Source: Geodermatophilus amargosae (GTDB taxonomy: Bacteria > Actinomycetota > Actinomycetes > Mycobacteriales > Geodermatophilaceae). From it: a stretch of DNA of 61,179 bases. The notes under the pieces are model-generated. The model made no database searches. It was not told where the DNA came from and saw nothing but the letters and a program-made list of their open reading frames with translations. The DNA lies in NCBI RefSeq assembly GCF_900116515.1, contig NZ_FPBA01000006.1, forward strand, positions 152,747 to 213,925. Direction: 5' to 3'. Of this stretch, positions 1 to 7,449 are shown piece after piece. Position 1 is the first letter of the stretch. The number at the start of each line of letters is the position of its first letter. Made by a program: the position numbers and the translations under genes.

Positions 1-1
1 G

Positions 2-877
2 GCCGGACCGCCGGCCGTGCCCCCGGTGCAGGCCGGGCCGCCCGCCGGACCCCCGGTGGCCGAACCGGCCGGACCGCCGGCCGTGCCGCCGGTGGCTCCC
101 GTTGCAGCGCCTGCGGTGCCGGTCGTCGAGCACGTCGTGTCCCCGGCCGTTGACGTCGTCGTGCCTCCGGTCGTCGAGACAGCGGTCCAGCCAGTCCTCG
201 CGCCGGTCGCCCCGGTGCCCGCGCCGGTCGTTCACCCCGTCGCGAAGGACGTGCCGACCGCGGTCGTGCCCGTGGTCGAGGCGGCCGCCGAGCCGGCTGC
301 ACCGGCCGTCGCGACCACTCCGGCCGTCGCGACCACTTCGACCGTCGCGACCACTCCGACCGTCGCGACCACTTCGACCGTCGCGACCACTTCGACCGTC
401 GCGACACCGACGGCCGGCAGTGCTCACGAACCGGTGGCCGCCACGACGCAGAGCGCCGTCGGCCAGCCCATCGTCTTCCCGACCGTCGGTGTCGCCGCAT
501 CGGTAGCCCAGGTGCTGGTCCCGCGTGCCGCCGCCGCACCGGGGACCGGACAGTCCGTCGAGTGCCGCGCGTCTGCTCCCCGCACCGCCGGCCCGGCTGA
601 CAGGACCGCGCCGGGGGAGCGCTCCTCAGGCTCGTTGCCCGTCGAGTCGCCGCTCGCCGGCGACCTCCCCACCGAGCCCGACTCCCCGGCCCCGCCGGAG
701 CCCAGACCGATCGCGCCGACGGCGCCCACGATGTCGTCCTCGACGTCGCTGACCGCCATGGCCGCCGTCTGCACGGCCTGGGCGCCGCCCACCGTCGTCT
801 GCACCGTCCGGACACCGGCGTCGGCTCCGGCCGTCGCGTCCGCCGCCCTGCGCGATCCGTCCTTCTCTCCCGACTGA
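2..877 (+). CDS. C-terminal part of a Pro/Ala/Val-rich repetitive protein (5' end outside window)
   Basis: The frame is open from base 2, so the gene very probably starts upstream of the window. The product is low-complexity: PAGPP/PVAPP-type repeats at the left end, a Val-Pro-Ala stretch, then a VATTS-type hexapeptide repeat, and a Ser/Pro/Thr-rich tail. No enzymatic domain is visible. GC at third codon positions is high in the first half and weaker after about base 550, so the real stop could be elsewhere. Composition would fit a linker-rich cell-surface or secreted protein, but no signal peptide or anchor can be seen in this fragment. Function unknown. Confidence 0.5.
   Translation, partial: AGPPAVPPVQAGPPAGPPVAEPAGPPAVPPVAPVAAPAVPVVEHVVSPAVDVVVPPVVETAVQPVLAPVAPVPAPVVHPVAKDVPTAVVPVVEAAAEPAAPAVATTPAVATTSTVATTPTVATTSTVATTSTVATPTAGSAHEPVAATTQSAVGQPIVFPTVGVAASVAQVLVPRAAAAPGTGQSVECRASAPRTAGPADRTAPGERSSGSLPVESPLAGDLPTEPDSPAPPEPRPIAPTAPTMSSSTSLTAMAAVCTAWAPPTVVCTVRTPASAPAVASAALRDPSFSPD
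305..412. repeat. 18-bp tandem repeat, six units
   Basis: Six consecutive 18-bp units are present; the core reads gccgtcgcgaccactccg, with g/a at the first base and c/t near the end, and a divergent last unit. Because 18 is a multiple of three, it encodes a hexapeptide repeat (VATTST/VATTPA) in the overlapping frame. Copy number changes here would lengthen or shorten the protein in frame. Confidence 0.9.
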
Positions 878-1212
878 CCTCCTCACCAGGCGCGCACCAG
901 CCGCCGGACGAGGTCGGGTTCCTCCCGTACCGCACCGCCGGCCGTGCGCTGCCTTCCCGGGCGTGGCCCCGACCTGGCTCCCGCTGGGTCCGGGCCACCG
1001 GGCGGGGAGGTATCGGGGATGGGGGTTCTGCACCGGCCGGTGGCCGAGGGGGCACCCCTGACCTCCCCGCCCAGCTATCAGGACGACGGGGGCGGTGGCC
1101 ATACCGCGGCCCCCGCCCCCGTCGACCGCTACGACCGGACACCCGGACGACGCCGCGCGGCCATGCCTACGACACGGCCGCATGCTGTCATGACGTCATA
1201 ACGACTACGCGC
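878..1212. other. Intergenic stretch with no supported gene
   Basis: This 335-bp stretch holds a weak plus-strand frame (944-1201) with inconsistent third-position GC and no visible ribosome site, so I do not call it. Just before the next gene is a perfect 10-bp palindrome, atgacgtcat, at 1190-1199. It could be a binding site, but there is only one copy and no partner regulator is seen. Confidence 0.4.
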
Positions 1213-1362
1213 ATGCTGCGTCCGCTGCCCGAACGCGCCACCGTCGTCGACGTGCACGGCTCCCGGTTCGTGCTCGAGTGGCTGGACCGGGACACCCTCG
1301 CTGATGCCGCAGAGACGGCCCGGCGCACCGGGGACCTGCCGGAGGAGCGCGCCGAGAGCTGA
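1213..1362 (+). CDS. Small hypothetical protein (49 aa)
   Basis: A 50-codon frame starting MLRPLPERATVVDVHG and ending RAES. Nearly every codon ends in G or C, the normal coding signature of this genome, which is the main reason for calling it. The middle (VDVHGSRFVLEWLDRDTL) looks like a compact beta-beta-alpha fold and the tail is charged and helical. No family is recognised and no clear ribosome site precedes the ATG. Confidence 0.5.
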   Translation: MLRPLPERATVVDVHGSRFVLEWLDRDTLADAAETARRTGDLPEERAES

Positions 1363-1412
1363 GGCGCGCGGACCTCTGTCGCGCGGGCCGGTCGTCGGGC
1401 ACAGTCCCGCCC

Positions 1413-1658
1413 GTGTTCCCCGTCGTCGTCATGATCGTGGTCGTGTTGGTGATCGCCGGCATGTTCACCGCTGCGGCACGCCGGAGCCGAACAGCCGGTG
1501 GACACCGCTCCGGCGGCGACGGGTCCGGCTCCGGCTGGTCCGGTGACGGCGGCTCCTGGTCCGACGGCAGCCACCACGGCCACTCCGACGGCGGTGGCTG
1601 GGGCGGCGATGGTGGCGGTGGTGGAGACGGCGGCGGAGGTGGCGGCGGCGGGGACTGA
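1413..1658 (+). CDS. Small membrane protein with poly-Gly tail (81 aa)
   Basis: A GTG-started frame. Residues 1-20 are a single hydrophobic segment (VVVMIVVVLVIAGMF), followed by a short Arg-containing boundary (AARRSR) and about 50 residues of Gly/Ser/Asp/Trp/His ending in a run of glycines and a final Asp. The Arg cluster suggests a cytoplasmic tail, with the protein acting as a one-pass anchor. The neighbour at 1704-1985 has the same design, so the two look like a tandem duplication. No function is known to me; membrane-anchored Gly-rich small proteins are common unannotated genes in actinobacteria. Confidence 0.55.
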   Translation: MFPVVVMIVVVLVIAGMFTAAARRSRTAGGHRSGGDGSGSGWSGDGGSWSDGSHHGHSDGGGWGGDGGGGGDGGGGGGGGD

Positions 1659-1703
1659 CCTGTCGCCGCGGTACGCCGAAGGATCCTGTCGCTAGGCGGG
1701 AGC

Positions 1704-1985
1704 GTGCCTCACCGTTCCGTCATGACGACCATCGTGGTGCTCGGCGTCCTGGCGACGGTCCTCCTCCTGGCCCTGGCCATGCAGCGGTCCCGGACGCAGG
1801 CCGAGGGGCGGTCACGCACCTGGGCGGCCGGCGGCGGCTACGGAGTGGGCGCGCGGACGGGCTCCGCCCACTCGCCGGGGTACCTGGCCGGCGGCGTCGT
1901 CGTCTCCGGCGCGGACGGCGGAGGAAGTGGCCTCGGTGACTGCGGCGGTGGCGGCGGAGGGGGCGACGGCGGCGGAGGCTGCTGA
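1704..1985 (+). CDS. Small membrane protein with Gly-rich C-terminus (93 aa), paralogue of the preceding gene
   Basis: One transmembrane segment (IVVLGVLATVLLLALAM), then an Arg/Gln-rich junction and a Gly-rich tail that ends in two Gly blocks, one containing Cys and the other closing on a terminal Cys. The start is uncertain: GTG at 1704 sits almost on top of a GGGAG motif, while ATG at 1722 would put the hydrophobic segment at the very N-terminus, as in its neighbour. Same layout and strand as 1413-1658, 45 bp apart. The Cys residues in the tail are the main difference and could bind metal or form disulfides; that is speculation. Confidence 0.55.
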   Translation: MPHRSVMTTIVVLGVLATVLLLALAMQRSRTQAEGRSRTWAAGGGYGVGARTGSAHSPGYLAGGVVVSGADGGGSGLGDCGGGGGGGDGGGGC

Positions 1986-1988
1986 CCC

Positions 1989-2621
1989 TCAGTCCGGCAG
2001 GCGGCGGGCGACCAGTCGCCCGTAGAGCACCGGCACGGCCGCCCACAGCACGAACGCCCACCGGTCGACCAGCGGGAACAGCGGCACCGAGACGAGGAAG
2101 CCGAGCGCACCGGGTGCCGCGCGCCGCCACGGGTGGGCGCCCACCGCGGCCGGCGCCGAGGGCGCGAACAGCCCCTCCCGTGCGGCCAGCGACACCATCG
2201 CCGCAAACACCAGCTGCAGCAGTGCCTGCGCGACGGCGAACATCCCGAACCGGACCGTGTCCAGGTCGCCCTCGGTCAGGACGCGCGTGAGGAACGGCGT
2301 CAGGACGATCAGCAGCAGCCAGGTGAGGGCCAGCGTGACCAGACGCGGGTGCTCGCCGACGAGCCAGCGGAACACGCGGTGGTGCGCCCGCCAGTGCGCG
2401 GCGACGACGAGGAACCCGATGAGGAACGCCAGGTACTCGTAGGCGTGGTCGCCCAGCGACCGCAGCACAGCCGCTGCCGTCGCGCCCTCGGGAGCCGGGA
2501 GCTCGAGCGCGAGCAAGGTGATCGCGATGGCCACGACCGCGTCGGAGAAGAACGTCAGCCGGTCGGCGGCGCCCCGCTGGACGTCGGCGGCGTCCGGGTC
2601 GAGCGGGTAGCCGTCGGCCAT
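1989..2621 (-). CDS. TMEM175-family (DUF1211) potassium-channel-like membrane protein
   Basis: The N-terminus carries the family signature RLTFFSDAVVAIAITLLALEL (Arg then FSDAV, then xTLL), which in bacterial TMEM175 channels forms the pore-lining first helix. About six hydrophobic segments follow over 210 residues, the usual size. TMEM175-type proteins conduct K+ with modest selectivity and lack the classical TVGYG filter. The gene is convergent with the Gly-rich protein gene ending at 1985. Start at ATG 2621. The family call is firm; conductance is inferred. Confidence 0.85.
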   Translation of the reverse strand: MADGYPLDPDAADVQRGAADRLTFFSDAVVAIAITLLALELPAPEGATAAAVLRSLGDHAYEYLAFLIGFLVVAAHWRAHHRVFRWLVGEHPRLVTLALTWLLLIVLTPFLTRVLTEGDLDTVRFGMFAVAQALLQLVFAAMVSLAAREGLFAPSAPAAVGAHPWRRAAPGALGFLVSVPLFPLVDRWAFVLWAAVPVLYGRLVARRLPD

Positions 2622-2630
2622 GCCGGGAGG

Positions 2631-3689
2631 CTAGTGCCGGCGCTCCTCGTCCCGCCGATGGCCGATGCCGCCGGGACCGTGGGAGGCCGGGACCTCCTCG
2701 CCGGGGGCCACCGGCCCGGGCGCGGTGCCGTCGCCGAAGGGGGCGCCGCCGAGCTCCTCGCGGCCGTGCGCCGTCAGCCAGTTGCGGGTGTCGGGGCCCA
2801 TCGGGATGACCTGCGTCGGGTTGATGTCGGCGTGGACGACGTAGTAGTGCTCCTTGATCTGCGGGAAGTCGGTGGTGTCACCGAAACCGGGCGTCTGGAA
2901 CAGGTCGCGCGCGTAGGCCCACAGCACCGGCATCTCCGCCAGCTTCTGCCGGTTGGCCTTGAAGTGGCCGTGGTAGACGGCGTCGAAGCGGGCCAGCGTG
3001 GTGAACAGCCGGACGTCGGCCTCGGTGATCGTGTCGCCCATGAGGAAGCGGCGGGTGGCCAGGCGCTCCTCGAGCCAGTCCAGCGCGGTCCACAACCGGT
3101 CGTAGGCCTTGTCGTAGGCGGCCTGGTCGCCGGCGAAACCGCACCGGTACACGCCGTTGTTGACCTCGGTGTAGACGCGCTGCATGACGTCGTCCATCTC
3201 GTCCCGCAGGTGCTCGGGGTAGAGGTCGGGGGCGCCGTCGCGGTGGTGCGCCGTCCACTGGGTGGAGAAGTCGAGCGTCATCTGCATGAAGTCGTTGGTG
3301 ACGACGGCCTTCGTCGCGACGTCGACCATCGCCGGCACCGTGATCCCGCGCAGGTACTCCGGGTCGCGGGCGAGGAAGGCCTCCTGCAGCCGCTCGTAGC
3401 CCAGCACCGGGTCGCGGCCACCGGGGTCGAGGTCGAAGGTCCAGCTGCGCTCGTCGTGGGTGGGCCCGCAGATGCCCATCGAGATGACCGGCTCGAGGCC
3501 CAGCAGCCGGCGCACGATCGCCGCGCGGTTGGCCCACGGGCAGGCCCGGGCGATGACCAGGCGGTAGCGGTCGGGCTCCACCGGCCAGGGGCCCGAGCCG
3601 TCGGCGGTGATCCGGTCGGTGATGTAGTTGGTGTCGCGGCTGTACTCCTGGCCGCTGGTGACGTAACCGGATCCCTTGTCGTCGCTCAC
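2631..3689 (-). CDS. Glutathione S-transferase family, glutathionyl-hydroquinone-reductase-like (YqjG/ECM4 type)
   Basis: Product of 352 residues from GTG 3689 (VSDDKGSGYV); the frame is open 45 codons further upstream but that part is low quality. The thioredoxin-fold active-site motif is at residue 50 (ACPWANR), where the family has CPW(A/C)HR and uses the Cys to reduce glutathionyl (or, in actinobacteria, possibly mycothiol-type) hydroquinone adducts. The C-terminal helical GST domain includes a LMGDTITEADVRLFTTL segment typical of the fold. Asn replaces the usual His in the active-site motif, a small departure. Actinobacteria mostly make mycothiol rather than glutathione, so the true thiol substrate is uncertain. 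Confidence 0.85.
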   Translation of the reverse strand: MSDDKGSGYVTSGQEYSRDTNYITDRITADGSGPWPVEPDRYRLVIARACPWANRAAIVRRLLGLEPVISMGICGPTHDERSWTFDLDPGGRDPVLGYERLQEAFLARDPEYLRGITVPAMVDVATKAVVTNDFMQMTLDFSTQWTAHHRDGAPDLYPEHLRDEMDDVMQRVYTEVNNGVYRCGFAGDQAAYDKAYDRLWTALDWLEERLATRRFLMGDTITEADVRLFTTLARFDAVYHGHFKANRQKLAEMPVLWAYARDLFQTPGFGDTTDFPQIKEHYYVVHADINPTQVIPMGPDTRNWLTAHGREELGGAPFGDGTAPGPVAPGEEVPASHGPGGIGHRRDEERRH

Positions 3690-3855
3690 CCGACGAGCCT
3701 CGCCGACGGCGGCTCCCGGCGCCCGGCGGACGGTGCTGACCCGCAACTCCGTGCTCTGGGTCACCAGCGGACTCACGCCACGAGCCGGCGGGAGGTGTCC
3801 TGCGCCCGCTCGTGCTCTGCCCACACCTGTAGGCAGAGCACGACTGCGCGCGGGA

Positions 3856-4281
3856 CTACAACCGGGACGTCGTCGCGTCGTCCTCCTCCCCGCTGAAGTA
3901 CTGCTCCAGCACGGCCCGGAACACCGGTTGCGACGGGTCGGCGTGGGCGAACAGCGTCATCGACGAGCGCAGCTTCTGGGCGTCGACCGGGCCGAGCACC
4001 GCCGCGGCGTCGCGACCGGGCAGCTCGGTGAGCGCCTGCGCGCACTCGACCAGCCGCGCGCCGAGCACCGGGTGGGCGAGGTAGGCGCGCGCCTCGTCGA
4101 GGCCCGAGATCGCGTAGCGCTGCGCCGTCGCGCTGCGGCCGAGTCCGGCGACCTGCGGGAGGACGAACCACATCCAGTGGCTGGTCTTGCGCCCGGCGCG
4201 CAGCTCGGACAGGGCCTGCGCGTAGGTGTCGGTCTGCGCGTCGACGAAGCGGTGCAGCTCGTACGGGTCGTCGTCGGTCAT
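3856..4281 (-). CDS. DUF1810 family protein
   Basis: A 141-residue protein from ATG 4281. The block SHWMWFVLPQVAGLGRS followed by AQRYAISGLDEARAYL is the DUF1810 signature, and the length equals the family norm. Soluble, alpha-helical, function unknown. The frame continues upstream of this ATG without a convincing coding signal. Confidence 0.85.
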   Translation of the reverse strand: MTDDDPYELHRFVDAQTDTYAQALSELRAGRKTSHWMWFVLPQVAGLGRSATAQRYAISGLDEARAYLAHPVLGARLVECAQALTELPGRDAAAVLGPVDAQKLRSSMTLFAHADPSQPVFRAVLEQYFSGEEDDATTSRL

Positions 4282-4352
4282 GGCGGAGGGCTGCCCTCCA
4301 CCTGGCCGACCGACACCCCGACCGGACCCCCGTCCCGCGCCGAACTGGAGCC

Positions 4353-4559
4353 TCAGCAGGCCTGTGCCGTCCCGGCGAGCGCCCGAGCGCCGGCCCGCAG
4401 CGACGCCGCGCGGGTCGTGGCGGGCACGGACCGCAGGCGCCGGACCGGCCGCGGCGGGAGGACGTCGCGGCACCACCGCTCGCAGTCGGCCAGCCGGTGG
4501 CCGGTGGAGAGTGGGCGCGGTACCACCCGGAGGGACTCGAGCCGGGTGCGGGGGAGCAT
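4353..4559 (-). CDS. Small basic hypothetical protein (68 aa)
   Basis: ATG 4559 to stop 4353. Almost all codons end in G/C, which argues for a real gene despite the size. The product is Arg-rich (MLPRTRLESLRVVPRPL at the N-terminus) with two Cys in DCERWCRD. No family recognised; it could be nucleic-acid binding on charge alone. Confidence 0.4.
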   Translation of the reverse strand: MLPRTRLESLRVVPRPLSTGHRLADCERWCRDVLPPRPVRRLRSVPATTRAASLRAGARALAGTAQAC

Positions 4560-4713
4560 GCGGTCCTCTCTGCAGGGGCGTGGTCGCGCCCGTTCCCCTC
4601 AGGTATCGGCAGGCCGGGTGCGCCCCGGAACGGTCGCCATCTCGGAGGCGATCATCGAGTTGTTGCCGCTCGCCGCGGCGTGTCCGCGTGTGTCGGCGGC
4701 CACGACTCGATGA

Positions 4714-5115
4714 TCAACGTGGTGTCAGAGGTCGGCGCGGCACGACCGTGACGGCGCACCGGATGCCGGGCGCACGGGCCAGCCACCCGTCGGCGGTGAC
4801 GACCGTGCAGTCGAGGGCCTCGGCCAGTGCCACGTAAGTGGCGTCGTAGGCGGTCAGGTTGTCGCGCAACTGCCAGACCCGGTCGAGCAGGCCGGAGGCG
4901 GGATGGCGCGTGACTCCGAGCCGCCGCCAGGTGTCCAGCGCCGCCCAGCCCTCGTCCGCCGTGACGGTGCCGGCGGACACGGTGCGCCGCAGTGCGCTGG
5001 CGACCTCCGTGTCGACCAGGTGGGGTACCTGGATCCGTTCACGCCCGAGCAGGTCGCGGGCGGCGCCGGCGTTCAGCAGCGCGGATACGATTGCCGAGGC
5101 GTCGGCGACGATCAC
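4714..5115 (-). CDS. vapC: PIN-domain ribonuclease toxin, VapC family
   Basis: A 133-residue PIN domain from GTG 5115. The acidic metal-binding residues are all visible: Asp5 in VIVADAS, Glu37 in [12 protein letters not shown], Asp91 in [13 protein letters not shown] and Asp109 in TVVTADG. VapC toxins cleave RNA (tRNA or rRNA) when freed from VapB. The GTG start overlaps the antitoxin stop by 4 bp, the usual translational coupling. The catalytic set is complete, so this pair should be functional, unlike the broken one at 46.9 kb. Confidence 0.92.
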   Translation of the reverse strand: MIVADASAIVSALLNAGAARDLLGRERIQVPHLVDTEVASALRRTVSAGTVTADEGWAALDTWRRLGVTRHPASGLLDRVWQLRDNLTAYDATYVALAEALDCTVVTADGWLARAPGIRCAVTVVPRRPLTPR

Positions 5116-5333
5116 CGTCCGGCGCGCTCGGCGTCCAGGCCGGCGATGACGTCCTCGGCTGGGACACCGAGATCGGGCAACGCGCCGAGCAGCGCGGGGT
5201 TGTCGGCGCGACGTGATGCCTCCGCGAGCTCGCGGACGGCCAGTGCACCCACGGACGTCGCCTCGTGGGCGGCCAGTCTCTCCAACCGGTCGACGACGTC
5301 GTCCGGGACGTTCCGCAGGTACAGCGTCCTCAT
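5112..5333 (-). CDS. vapB: VapB/FitA-type ribbon-helix-helix antitoxin
   Basis: 73 residues from ATG 5333 ([20 protein letters not shown]). The N-terminal strand LYLRNVP followed by two helices is the FitA/RHH DNA-binding fold that autorepresses the operon as a toxin-antitoxin complex; the tail ([15 protein letters not shown]) would wrap the PIN toxin. The frame is open upstream to 5465, but the sequence before MRTL does not look like this family, so the internal ATG is preferred. Confidence 0.88.
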   Translation of the reverse strand: MRTLYLRNVPDDVVDRLERLAAHEATSVGALAVRELAEASRRADNPALLGALPDLGVPAEDVIAGLDAERAGR

Positions 5334-5373
5334 GTCGCAAGATGCCAGCAGTCTGCAAGCAGGTTGGCTGAAG

Positions 5374-5997
5374 TCAGGCATGTAGCCGCAGGCCGGCGCA
5401 GTGGGTCCGCAGGTGCTCGCGGTGGTGGCGCATCCAGATGACGGTCTCGAGCGCGCGCAGGTCACCCATCGTCACGAGGCCGGCCTCCGCACGGGCCGCG
5501 GCGACGACGTCCCCCAACACCCCGCCGTCCGCGGTGAACGCCCACACCGCCCAGCCCCACGGGTCGTCCGTCGAGCCCAGTGCGCACAGCACGACCGGGT
5601 CGGGCACCGGCACCAGCAGCGGCCGCTTGCGGGCGAGCAGCGTCCCCGCCGTCCGGAGGTCCATCCCGACCGGCTCCTCGAGCAGGTCCCGCGCCATCCC
5701 GAGGAGCCGGAGCGGGTCGGGAACGAGCGGAGAGGCGACCGGCACGTCGGCGGGGACGTGCCGCAGCAGGTCCGCGACGTCGAGCCCGAGGTCGCCCTCC
5801 AGCAGGTCGAGCGCGACGCCGGCCGGCACGGAGACGCCGACCAGCGTCAGCGCCACCAGGTCGCCGGGGGTCACCCGGACCGGATCGACGTCGCCGAGGA
5901 ACTCGAACCGCCGTCGCGGGTAGAACGGCGAGTCGGAGCGGCGCAGGTCCGCCACGGCGAGGGGGTCGTCGACGAGACGGAGCAGGTCCTCGAGCAC
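5374..5997 (-). CDS. DUF6308 family protein
   Basis: 207 residues. Recognisable family features are [23 protein letters not shown], then [21 protein letters not shown] and a C-terminal [13 protein letters not shown]. The AGxLLARKRP(x)L(I/V)PVxD block resembles a helix-hairpin-helix-like core. Function unknown. It is 31 bp downstream of the gene at 6029-6802 on the same strand and probably cotranscribed with it. Confidence 0.75.
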   Translation of the reverse strand: MLEDLLRLVDDPLAVADLRRSDSPFYPRRRFEFLGDVDPVRVTPGDLVALTLVGVSVPAGVALDLLEGDLGLDVADLLRHVPADVPVASPLVPDPLRLLGMARDLLEEPVGMDLRTAGTLLARKRPLLVPVPDPVVLCALGSTDDPWGWAVWAFTADGGVLGDVVAAARAEAGLVTMGDLRALETVIWMRHHREHLRTHCAGLRLHA

Positions 5998-6028
5998 GGC
6001 GACACCGTGCCGCAGGGGTCCGACGAAC

Positions 6029-6802
6029 TCAGGCCGGCAGCAGTGCCTCGAGGCCCTGCTCGGAGTCGGCGGCCAGTGCCCGGCCGACAGCGACCGCGTG
6101 CGTCATCCGCAGCGACCCGGACAGCCACAGCAGGACGTCGTGCAGCCGCAGCCGGGTGAGCGGGCGGCCGAGCAGCGTCGCCGTCGCCGTCTCGAGCACG
6201 GCGAACGCCCCGGCGTTGGCGACGAGCTCGCGGTGGACGACCGCCTCGGGCCCGCTGTCGCCCTCGCGCAGGTGGCCCCACAGCTGGCGCCGCGTGACGC
6301 CGTCGACCAGCGGCACCAGCGCCGGGTGCCGGTGGTGCAGCGCGGCGACGACGTGCCGCGCGCCCGGGCCCTCGGCCAGCGAGCGCAGCGCCGCACCCAC
6401 GGTGCCGGGCTCGGCCAGCACGGAGAACTCGTCGTCCGGCAGCTCCCAGAAGGCCCGACCGTCGGCGCGGCCGACCGCCTCGGCGGCGAGTGGCCAGGCG
6501 GCGGCCAGCCGCGCGCGGACGGCGGACCAGGCCGCCGGGTCGAGCCGGCCGTGCAGGCCCTCGGCGAGCAGGACGTCGCGGTCGGTGGCACCGTCGGCGG
6601 TCTCGGGCGGCTGGCCGTCGAAGCGGTCCATCGCGTAGGCGAGCACCTGCACCCACCGGCCCTGCGGCGAGCTGGGGGAGCGGAAGAACAGCGGCCGGCG
6701 CCCGCGCGCGTACCCGAGGACGGCGGCCAGCGCGGTGGCCATCGGGATCGGGTCGGGCCCCGCGCTCGGGAGCACGAGGGCAGCGACGTCCGGTCCCCCC
6801 AT
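6029..6802 (-). CDS. Hypothetical protein (257 aa)
   Basis: Start chosen at ATG 6802 (MGGPDVAALVLPSAG); ATG 6814, four codons upstream, is equally possible. The product is Ala/Leu-rich and soluble, with segments such as GRPLFFRSPSSPQGRWVQVLAYAMDR and ELVANAGAFAVLETATATLLGRPL. No family is recognised. Upstream frame sequence to 7690 is antisense to the TIGR03086 gene and is not counted. Probably an operon with the DUF6308 gene; the 77-bp gap to the divergent gene at 6880 should hold both promoters. Confidence 0.6.
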   Translation of the reverse strand: MGGPDVAALVLPSAGPDPIPMATALAAVLGYARGRRPLFFRSPSSPQGRWVQVLAYAMDRFDGQPPETADGATDRDVLLAEGLHGRLDPAAWSAVRARLAAAWPLAAEAVGRADGRAFWELPDDEFSVLAEPGTVGAALRSLAEGPGARHVVAALHHRHPALVPLVDGVTRRQLWGHLREGDSGPEAVVHRELVANAGAFAVLETATATLLGRPLTRLRLHDVLLWLSGSLRMTHAVAVGRALAADSEQGLEALLPA

Positions 6803-6879
6803 CACGGATCCCATTGAACGCCGTCGCCGACCCGGCCGGTGGACCGCTGAGTCCCCGGGCCCGTGGCAGTCGTACCCGC

Positions 6880-7449
6880 ATGACGACCGACCTGGGACGG
6901 GCGGCGGCCACCACTGCACAGGTGGTCGCCGGGATCCGCGACGAGCAGCTGACCGCACCGACCCCGTGCGAGGGCACGCCCGTGGCGGGGATCCTGGCCC
7001 ACCTGGCTGGGCTGGCGTACGCCTTCCGCATGGCCGGTGAGAAGACGCCGGTCGACGGTCAGGCTTCCCTCGACGCCGGGATGCTGCCCGCCGACTGGCA
7101 CACCCGGATCCCCGCCGAGCTCGACGCGCTGGCCGCCGCCTGGCGCGACCCGGCGGCGCACGAGGGCATGACCGCGGCCGGCGGTGTCGAGATGCCGGGG
7201 GAGGTGGCCGCCGTCGTCGCGCTCGACGAGGTGGTCGTGCACGGCTGGGACCTCGCCGTCGCCACCGGCCAGCCCTACGACGTCGACCCCGCCGACGCCG
7301 ACGCCTGCCGGGCGTTCGCCGACTCCTTCGGCGACGACCGGCCGCCGGGCCTGTACGGCCCGCGCGTGGAGGTGCCCGACGAGGCCCCCGCCCTGGACCG
7401 GCTGCTCGGCGCCACCGGCCGCGACCCCGGGTGGAAGCCGCCGGTCTAG
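6880..7449 (+). CDS. TIGR03086-family metal-binding protein (mycothiol-dependent maleylpyruvate isomerase / DinB-like fold)
   Basis: 189 residues from ATG 6880. It carries the family's LAHLAGLAYAF helix and the signature DEVVVHGWDLAVATGQPYDVDP. His in AHLAG and His in VVHGWD are the likely metal ligands of the DinB-type four-helix bundle. Members act in mycothiol-dependent isomerisation, S-transfer or detoxification; substrate unknown here. The stop codon overlaps the stop of the convergent lipoprotein gene. Confidence 0.8.
   Translation: MTTDLGRAAATTAQVVAGIRDEQLTAPTPCEGTPVAGILAHLAGLAYAFRMAGEKTPVDGQASLDAGMLPADWHTRIPAELDALAAAWRDPAAHEGMTAAGGVEMPGEVAAVVALDEVVVHGWDLAVATGQPYDVDPADADACRAFADSFGDDRPPGLYGPRVEVPDEAPALDRLLGATGRDPGWKPPV

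Noticed and set aside
305..412. CRISPR array
   Set aside because: Units are directly adjacent without spacers and are in frame with a protein repeat.
626..1183. 185-residue minus-strand frame opposite the Pro/Ala-rich gene
   Set aside because: Arg/Gly-rich shadow composition and conflict with a better plus-strand frame.
1190..1199. Palindrome atgacgtcat as a CRE-type operator
   Set aside because: A single 10-bp palindrome with no partner regulator or second copy; kept only as a note.
944..1201. 85-residue open frame
   Set aside because: Third-position GC is inconsistent, no ribosome site, no family; treated as spacer.
2133..3896. 587-residue plus-strand open frame
   Set aside because: Antisense to the TMEM175 and GST genes; Arg/Asp/Gly-rich composition typical of the GC-rich opposite strand and no motif.
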